Shown: positions 15,139 to 19,420 of the stretch, piece by piece
Numbering within the stretch: the first letter of the stretch is position 1
Layout of the letters: every line of letters begins with the position of its first letter
Assembly (NCBI GenBank): GCA_000437375.1
Contig: FR898229.1
Coordinates: forward strand, 128,700-148,119
Length of the DNA: 19,420 nucleotides
Origin: Eubacterium sp. CAG:841
Lineage (GTDB): Bacteria > Bacillota > Clostridia > Oscillospirales > CAG-272
Reading direction: 5' to 3'
The notes under the pieces: generated by a model
Told to the model about the DNA's origin: nothing
The model's database searches: none
What the model saw: only the letters and a program-made list of their open reading frames with translations
Translations under genes and position numbers: made by a program

Positions 15139-16836
15139 TTACGCGTTTCCGTTCATGTTGGGGTTGTCGTCAAGCCATTCTTTCGATTTCTGCTTTCTGA
15201 CCTTTGAATACATATAATATCCGACAATGCCCGCTCCGGCAAAAAGCACGATTATAGATATAAGCACAGCCGCTATAATCACCTTGAATTTATTCGTTTT
15301 CTTATTCAGTCCCGTCACGTCAACCACCGCATATGCAGAGTTTTCTTCCATAACGAAAACTATACTGCCGTCCTTTACGGCGCTTCCGCACGCGGTTACC
15401 GAACCGTCTTCGGATATTTTATAGATTGCGAAATCCTCTCCCGTGAATCTGCTCACGGGTATTTTTATAGATATTACCGACCCGGACAGATCAGCACCGT
15501 CATAAGCCGTGACCGAAAGCCTGTAAAGCGTGGCTATGCCGTTGTTTTTACGGTCGGAATTTATTCTGCTTACGGCAGAATCGTAATTGCTTATATAATC
15601 GCCCGCATTTGACGTTATGTCTTCAGCCCTGAATACAAGATGGTCCGAAAATTCAAGTCCTCCGCTTATCATGGCCGTCACGCCTCCGCTTTCGGCGGAG
15701 GTTTTCGGCAAAGCGCTTACGGTGTCAAGAAATCCGCAATCCATGCAGTGACGGACGCTTCTGTCATAGCTGTCGGTATAATAATCGGTATAGGCGTGAT
15801 CCGTGTAGTCAAGTTCCGTTTCCGTAACGATGCTGCCGCACACATAGCAGAATGTTCTTATTATTCCCTTTGTGATGCAGGTGGGCTTGCTTATAACCTC
15901 TTCCTTGCCTTCGCTGTGAGGGAGCTTTTCTATCTCTTCGGTCGAAATAAGATATCCGCAGAGAGCACAGTATATTTCAGCCGTTCCGGCGTGCTCACAC
16001 GTAGCATCTCTCGTCACACGTCTTACGGTCTCCGTATGCTCGCAGTCTATTGCGCCTTCAACCGTTTTTTCTATTTTTGCGCCACAGTCAAGACAAAGAT
16101 AGCTCCTTCTTCCGGCTGTGGTCTCTGTCGGTGCAACGTACGTTCCTGCGATCTCCTGAAGCGTATGCTCCTTGCGCGGAACAGCTTCCGTGCTTACTGT
16201 TTCACCGCATATATCGCAAACGTATTTTATAAGTCCTTCGGAATCGCACGTCGCGGGAGTTGTGTCCTCGTGCGTGGAAGAATGCGAGCAGAGCGTTTTC
16301 GCTATGCACGGCGCGCTTATTCCGTTGCCGTAAATACTGCGGCGATAAAACGAATACTCGGTAAATTCCGAAAGTCCGGTGAAAACGTTTATCTTCTGCC
16401 ATGAGCTTTGATCCATTGAGTATTCAAAGCCCTCGTCGTATGTAAGAGCAATAAGATTTTCGGTTCGGAACCTTACATACGGCACTGTTACCGGCGCGTG
16501 ATATGAAAATATTTCCGAAGGAGCGGATGCTTTTCCGAAATCGGAAAGTATTCTGAAATAAACAGACTGTCCTTCCTTTACCTCTTCAAAAGTATAGCTT
16601 GGCACAGAAGTTCTGAATATCTGATGATCGTCTCCTTCAAATCCTGTTTCGGTGTATGTTACGTCAATATAATATCCCGAAGCGCCTATAATGGGTTCCC
16701 AGCTTACAATAACCGTTTCCCCCATTACTGTAGTCTGTACCTCGGTCGGCACATCGCCGTCTTCGGCGCCTACGGTAAATACGGTCATAGTTGCGAAAAT
16801 AAAAATTGCAAGAACAAGTGAAATTATCTTTTTCAC
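15139..16836 (-). CDS. Membrane-anchored surface protein with fibronectin-like domain and five CxxC repeats
   Basis: A 565-residue protein of unknown function. A signal peptide (about 1-24) is followed by a fibronectin type III-like region (about 30-118, with VIVSWEPIIGASGYYI and a YFRILS strand). A Cys-rich region follows, with CxxC pairs at 207/210, 248/251, 290/293, 330/333 and 364/367. The first four are spaced 40-42 residues apart and preceded by H-T and ATC-x3-G style elements, a pattern I know from repeat regions of gut Firmicutes surface proteins. A beta-rich domain (about 380-510) comes next, then a transmembrane helix (about 518-541) and a Lys/Arg-rich cytoplasmic tail. The start is GTG at 16836 with GGGAGGT ten bases upstream. 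It is monocistronic behind a consensus promoter. It may be a zinc- or disulfide-stabilised adhesin or scaffold; that is a guess. Confidence 0.8.
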   Translation of the reverse strand: MKKIISLVLAIFIFATMTVFTVGAEDGDVPTEVQTTVMGETVIVSWEPIIGASGYYIDVTYTETGFEGDDHQIFRTSVPSYTFEEVKEGQSVYFRILSDFGKASAPSEIFSYHAPVTVPYVRFRTENLIALTYDEGFEYSMDQSSWQKINVFTGLSEFTEYSFYRRSIYGNGISAPCIAKTLCSHSSTHEDTTPATCDSEGLIKYVCDICGETVSTEAVPRKEHTLQEIAGTYVAPTETTAGRRSYLCLDCGAKIEKTVEGAIDCEHTETVRRVTRDATCEHAGTAEIYCALCGYLISTEEIEKLPHSEGKEEVISKPTCITKGIIRTFCYVCGSIVTETELDYTDHAYTDYYTDSYDRSVRHCMDCGFLDTVSALPKTSAESGGVTAMISGGLEFSDHLVFRAEDITSNAGDYISNYDSAVSRINSDRKNNGIATLYRLSVTAYDGADLSGSVISIKIPVSRFTGEDFAIYKISEDGSVTACGSAVKDGSIVFVMEENSAYAVVDVTGLNKKTNKFKVIIAAVLISIIVLFAGAGIVGYYMYSKVRKQKSKEWLDDNPNMNGNA

Positions 16837-16897
16837 TTCCTGTATTACCTCCCTTCAAACAGTCAGATTCTGATACCAAAAGTCGTAATATAAAATT

Positions 16898-16926
16898 ATT
16901 ATATATCCAAATCGGTCGATTGTCAA
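16898..16926 (-). promoter_or_regulatory. Perfect-consensus sigma-A promoter of the CxxC-repeat protein
   Basis: On the minus strand, -35 TTGACA (16926-16921), a 17-base spacer and -10 TATAAT (16903-16898), 61 bases before the GTG start. Both hexamers match consensus exactly, predicting high expression of this surface protein. Confidence 0.9.
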
Positions 16927-16977
16927 TCTCAACAGAGATATGGGAAAAAATTTTACAATTTGTTTGTGCTTTTCATA

Positions 16978-17005
16978 TTGTCAAAAATATCGTTTGTGAT
17001 AAAAT
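16978..17005 (+). promoter_or_regulatory. Promoter of the trxA operon
   Basis: -35 TTGTCA (16978-16983), 16-base spacer, extended -10 TGATAAAAT (hexamer 17000-17005). It lies divergent from the promoter at 16898-16926 in a 207-base intergenic region that holds no gene. Confidence 0.75.
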
Positions 17006-17043
17006 ATTAAATGTAAAACAAAAACAGAAAGGATGCTTTTAAT

Positions 17044-17355
17044 ATGGCTGTTAAAGTTCTTACAAAAGACAATTTTGACGCCGAGACCGCAAGCGGAGTT
17101 TCCCTTGTTGACTTTTGGGCAAGCTGGTGCGGTCCGTGCAGAATGATGTCGCCGGTTGTTGACGGTCTTTCGGAAAAAGTTGAAAGACTCAATGTATGCA
17201 AAGTCAACGTTGACGACGAGCCCGACCTCGCCGACAGATTCGGCATAGATATGATCCCCGCGCTCATCTTTATAAAAAACGGTACGGAAGCAAACAGATT
17301 CATCGGCATTGCAAGCGAAGATAAGCTTATATCCGCCGCAAAGGAGCTGCTCTGA
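17044..17355 (+). CDS. trxA: Thioredoxin
   Basis: A 103-residue classical thioredoxin with the active-site WCGPC at 28-32 in the context VDFWASWCGPCRM and the cis-proline loop at IP (71-72). Length and motif order match TrxA. It reduces protein disulfides in the cytoplasm. AAAGGA about ten bases upstream supports the ATG. The stop and the start of the next gene share TGATG (17353-17357), so thioredoxin is translationally coupled to a ferredoxin-thioredoxin-reductase-like protein instead of an NADPH-dependent TrxB. This suggests ferredoxin as the electron source, by inference. Confidence 0.96.
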   Translation: MAVKVLTKDNFDAETASGVSLVDFWASWCGPCRMMSPVVDGLSEKVERLNVCKVNVDDEPDLADRFGIDMIPALIFIKNGTEANRFIGIASEDKLISAAKELL

Positions 17356-17552
17356 TGCGTGTGCGCCTGAACGACGACGAAGAGGTTGTCCGTGCGGTGA
17401 AGGAAGGACTCCGTCGCACAGGCGGCTACTGTCCGTGCCGACGTCAGCGTACAGAGGATTACAAATGCATCTGCAAAGAGTTCCGCGACCAGATAAAAGA
17501 TGAAAACTTTGAAGGTTACTGTCACTGTATGCTGTACTACAAAGAAAAATAA
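17355..17552 (+). CDS. Small ferredoxin-thioredoxin reductase catalytic-chain-like protein
   Basis: A 65-residue protein with three CxC pairs: CPC at 26-28, CIC at 38-40 and CHC at 56-58, in a context (GGYCPCR, KEFRDQ, GYCHCMLY) that matches the catalytic beta-chain family of ferredoxin:thioredoxin reductase. In the Synechocystis enzyme four cysteines hold a [4Fe-4S] cluster and two form the redox disulfide, allowing stepwise electron transfer from ferredoxin to thioredoxin. This copy is much shorter than the roughly 110-residue plant-type chain, and its middle CxC lies nearer the first one. It overlaps the trxA stop by one base, strongly suggesting that thioredoxin is its partner. No variable (alpha) chain gene is nearby. 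Codon use resembles that of its neighbours. Confidence 0.88.
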   Translation: MRVRLNDDEEVVRAVKEGLRRTGGYCPCRRQRTEDYKCICKEFRDQIKDENFEGYCHCMLYYKEK

Positions 17553-17590
17553 AAAGCTCTTCTCCGGAAACGGAAGAGAGCTTTTTCTCT
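17551..17590 (+). terminator. Terminator of the trxA operon
   Basis: A hairpin pairs 17551-17566 with 17571-17586 (10-bp outer stem, a two-base mismatch, 4-bp inner stem, GAAA loop), followed by a T-rich run. Its left arm begins in the stop codon of the FTR-like gene. Confidence 0.88.
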
Positions 17591-17596
17591 TTTGTA

Positions 17597-17625
17597 TTGC
17601 AACACGGCAATTTTTCTGATATAAT
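17597..17625 (+). promoter_or_regulatory. Promoter of the DUF2493/SLOG gene
   Basis: -35 TTGCAA (17597-17602), 17-base spacer, perfect extended -10 TGATATAAT (hexamer 17620-17625), 33 bases before the ATG at 17659. Confidence 0.85.
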
Positions 17626-17658
17626 ATTTTCATCCAAAGCAAAAAGGCGGAAAACTTT

Positions 17659-18012
17659 ATGAGAGTTGCGATTATAGGCTCAAGAAGTATAGAATACGAC
17701 AAGCTTCAGAAGCGCGCATACGAGCTTCTGTGCGAAAATATACCGGCAAACTGCACCGAAATAGTTTCCGGAGGCGCTATGGGGGTGGATCGTCTTGCCG
17801 AGATATATGCACGGCACAACAATCTGCCGACAAAAATTTTTCTTCCCGAATACGACAAATACGGAAAACGCGCACCTATCGTCCGAAACGATAAGATAGT
17901 TGAGTATTCTCAGTACGTTCTCGCTTTCTGGGACGGAAGCTCACACGGAACGGCTTACACCGTCGCAACCTGCCTTAAAGAAGGCGTTCCCGTGAAAATA
18001 ATCAGCCTTTGA
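17659..18012 (+). CDS. DUF2493 / SLOG-superfamily protein
   Basis: A 117-residue Rossmann-like protein. It has an N-terminal VAIIGSRS (3-10), VSGGAMGVD (about 36-44) and LAEIYARHNNLP, then LPEYDKYGKRAP with the RN of VRNDKI, and FWDGSSHGT (about 90-98). This order is that of DUF2493 (PF10686), a SLOG-superfamily nucleotide-binding domain related to DprA and LOG proteins. The GGA and DGxSxGT loops would bind a nucleotide or nucleotide-derived ligand. Some SLOG proteins act as ligand sensors in defence systems, but this copy is a stand-alone gene with its own promoter and terminator and no effector partner, so a defence role is not supported. AAGGCGG precedes the ATG by eight bases. Its function is unknown. 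Confidence 0.82.
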   Translation: MRVAIIGSRSIEYDKLQKRAYELLCENIPANCTEIVSGGAMGVDRLAEIYARHNNLPTKIFLPEYDKYGKRAPIVRNDKIVEYSQYVLAFWDGSSHGTAYTVATCLKEGVPVKIISL

Positions 18013-18013
18013 A

Positions 18014-18046
18014 GAGCACTGCGGCAGTACCGCTGTGCTTTTTTTG
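18014..18046 (+). terminator. Rho-independent terminator of the DUF2493 gene
   Basis: A 10-position stem (18015-18024 with 18030-18039, one T/T mismatch, five-base loop) followed by seven T, two bases after the stop codon. Confidence 0.87.
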
Positions 18047-18087
18047 AAAAAATAATATGTAAATTTTGCTGAAAATAAAAATATGTA

Positions 18088-18116
18088 TTGTTTTACGCTT
18101 CCCGATATGGTATAAT
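18088..18116 (+). promoter_or_regulatory. Promoter of the D,D-carboxypeptidase gene
   Basis: -35 TTGTTT (18088-18093), 17-base spacer, extended -10 TGGTATAAT (hexamer 18111-18116), 44 bases before the GTG start. Confidence 0.82.
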
Positions 18117-18160
18117 ACATCTACAACAAACGTCATTTTCCGACACGGGAGGATAATATC

Positions 18161-19390
18161 GTGAACGGTAACGATAACAGACAAAACGATAAAAGGTACG
18201 AAAATTTTTCTCGTACGAATCAGATGCGCACGACGCAAATGAATACCACGACTGGTATGAATCGCACCCAGATGGGCGAAACATCTACCAGAACAACAAG
18301 CATTAAAAGAAAAAAGAAGCTTCGCATCAGACCTACAAGAGAAGGGATGATCGCTCTCGGCGAGCTGTTTCTGATACTTCTTGCAATAATTCTTGTAATA
18401 TTCCTCGTTGTAAAAGGAATAAAGGGCAGCAAAAAACCCGCCGAAACGACGGATTCCACAACAACCGAAGCTCCCGTAACCACTGAAACTCCGAAGCCGA
18501 CGTGGAATGCGGGATACATAAGTCTCGCTGTTGCGACAAGCGGCAAGAAAGAGGGCAACCTCATTCTTGTAAACAACAACGCAGAATATTCTTTCCCTTC
18601 AAAAATGACATCCAAGCTCACCGAGCTTTACGGCAAAACCGACGGTCTTTTCGTAATGGGAAGATATAAAGATGAAAGCCGCACGGGCGTTTATCTCCAT
18701 TCGGGAATTCTTTCGTCGCTGAAAAAACTGTGCGAGGCAATGACCGCGGCAAATCAGGATACGCTCGGTCCGTACACGGACAAGGACGGCGCAACCGTAA
18801 CCGACAAGATAATGATAGCCAGCGGCTATCGCTCAAAGGACTATCAGCAAACGCTTTATGATGAAGCCGACGACAAGAGCTTCCTCGCGAAGGCAGGCTA
18901 CAGCGAACATCACACCGGTCTTGCCTTTGATATAAAAATATTCACAGCAAAGGGTGCGACGATAGATCTCCGCTCGGGCGAATATGAATGGATAACCGAA
19001 AACTGCCACAAATACGGCTTTATCCGCCGTTATCAGGCGGAAAAGCTCGGCGTAACAGGTATAAGCAACGAAGAATGGCACTTCCGTTTTGTCGATATTC
19101 CTCACGCATACGCAATGAAAGAAACGGGCATTTGCCTTGAAGAATACATTGATATGCTCAAAAAGCAGCACAACAGCACGGAAAACACTCCGTATGAAGT
19201 ATCGACCGATATCGGAGACTTCATTATTTATTACGTTCCCGCGGATTCCGCCGATATGACGTACATAACCGTTCCGCAGGGAGCAAAACTCGTTTCCGGC
19301 AGTTTCGCCGCAGAACAAAGTATAACCTCCGGAATGTACACGGTTTCCGGCACAAACGAAGGCGGCTTTATCGTAACCATAGCAAAATAA
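18161..19390 (+). CDS. Membrane-anchored VanY-type D-alanyl-D-alanine carboxypeptidase (M15B)
   Basis: A 409-residue protein that probably removes the terminal D-Ala from peptidoglycan stem peptides outside the membrane. A cytoplasmic N-terminus of low complexity (about 1-50, rich in Thr, Asn, Met, Gln and Arg) and a basic stretch precede a transmembrane helix (about 64-86) and a Thr/Pro linker (94-113). The peptidase domain has SGYRS (221-225), SEHHTGLAFD (248-257; zinc ligands His250 and Asp257) and EWHFR (305-309; catalytic Glu305, zinc ligand His307). All key residues are intact. About 70 residues follow the usual end, forming a beta-rich tail (about 343-409) of unknown role. The start is GTG at 18161 with GGGAGG eight bases upstream. 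The gene is monocistronic; no VanR/VanS-type regulators are visible. Confidence 0.9.
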   Translation: MNGNDNRQNDKRYENFSRTNQMRTTQMNTTTGMNRTQMGETSTRTTSIKRKKKLRIRPTREGMIALGELFLILLAIILVIFLVVKGIKGSKKPAETTDSTTTEAPVTTETPKPTWNAGYISLAVATSGKKEGNLILVNNNAEYSFPSKMTSKLTELYGKTDGLFVMGRYKDESRTGVYLHSGILSSLKKLCEAMTAANQDTLGPYTDKDGATVTDKIMIASGYRSKDYQQTLYDEADDKSFLAKAGYSEHHTGLAFDIKIFTAKGATIDLRSGEYEWITENCHKYGFIRRYQAEKLGVTGISNEEWHFRFVDIPHAYAMKETGICLEEYIDMLKKQHNSTENTPYEVSTDIGDFIIYYVPADSADMTYITVPQGAKLVSGSFAAEQSITSGMYTVSGTNEGGFIVTIAK

Positions 19391-19420
19391 ATAAACAATA
19401 ATAAAAAAAGCAGTCCCAAC
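19391..19420 (+). other. Downstream flank, possible terminator cut by window end
   Basis: The last 30 bases are A-rich and end in AAAAAAAGCAGTCCCAAC, which could be the left arm of a terminator whose right arm lies beyond the window. Nothing further can be said. Confidence 0.25.

Noticed and set aside
15640..16404. A 254-codon plus-strand frame opposite the CxxC-repeat gene
   Set aside because: It lies wholly antisense to a gene with signal peptide, domains, promoter and terminator, has no ribosome site and shows no family motifs. It is a shadow frame.
16837..17043. A possible riboswitch or small RNA in the intergenic region before trxA
   Set aside because: The interval is explained by two divergent promoters and short leaders. 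No strong structured element or known aptamer signature is visible.
17659..18012. The SLOG/DUF2493 gene as part of an anti-phage defence island
   Set aside because: It has no neighbouring nuclease, membrane-pore or cyclase effector and is flanked by its own promoter and terminator among housekeeping genes.
1..19420. CRISPR arrays, tRNA/rRNA genes, insertion sequences, phage or integron elements
   Set aside because: Reading both strands I found no regularly spaced direct repeats, tRNA-like cloverleaf sequences, rRNA conserved blocks, transposase or integrase motifs, or terminal inverted repeats.

Overview
The window looks like a chromosomal core/housekeeping stretch of an anaerobic, low-to-moderate-GC Gram-positive bacterium, most likely an uncultured-type gut Clostridia (Oscillospiraceae/Christensenellales-like). 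The reasons are a clostridial-type MurC, SpoVG, strong AGGAGG ribosome sites, many lipoproteins and single-pass surface proteins, GldA-type ABC exporter genes with a DUF4340 partner, a ferredoxin-thioredoxin-reductase-like protein next to thioredoxin, heavy use of ATA/AGA codons and T-rich rho-independent terminators. Taxonomy is inference. There is no rRNA, tRNA, CRISPR array, transposase or phage gene.

Layout. (1) 1-1101 (+): 3' part of a FliB-type Cys-cluster protein whose start lies before the window, followed by a terminator. (2) 1246-8001 (+): a five-gene operon with a lipid kinase (YegS/DagK fold), an ABC ATPase, an ABC-2 permease, a GldG-like auxiliary protein and a DUF4340 membrane protein. 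It ends in a bidirectional terminator. (3) 9986-8082 (-): ECF sigma factor, membrane-anchored anti-sigma-like protein and a DUF4358-like lipoprotein, with overlapping reading frames. (4) 12576-10124 (-): a polar amino acid ABC importer (binding protein, permease, ATPase) behind a consensus promoter. (5) 14121-12742 (-): murC, divergent from spoVG at 14245-14541 (+). (6) 15069-14581 (-): deoxycytidylate deaminase, converging on spoVG. (7) 16836-15139 (-): a secreted/membrane protein with CxxC repeats. (8) 17044-17552 (+): trxA plus a small FTR-like protein. (9) 17659-18012 (+): a DUF2493/SLOG protein. (10) 18161-19390 (+): a membrane-anchored VanY-type D,D-carboxypeptidase.

The observation most worth attention is in region 4. 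The substrate-binding protein appears to be a circular permutation of the SBP_bac_3 fold. The segment that normally ends the protein (last lobe-2 strand, second hinge, two C-terminal helices) lies directly after the signal peptide, and the protein stops where that segment should begin. Its partner ATPase also carries a lysine-rich insertion of about 38 residues in the helical domain. Second-rank observations are the small trxA-linked FTR-like protein with an altered Cys-pair spacing, the CxxC-repeat surface protein, and the sigma/anti-sigma/lipoprotein operon that lacks a visible housekeeping promoter. Genes otherwise group by envelope building (murC, VanY, lipid kinase), transport (two ABC systems) and redox/nucleotide housekeeping.
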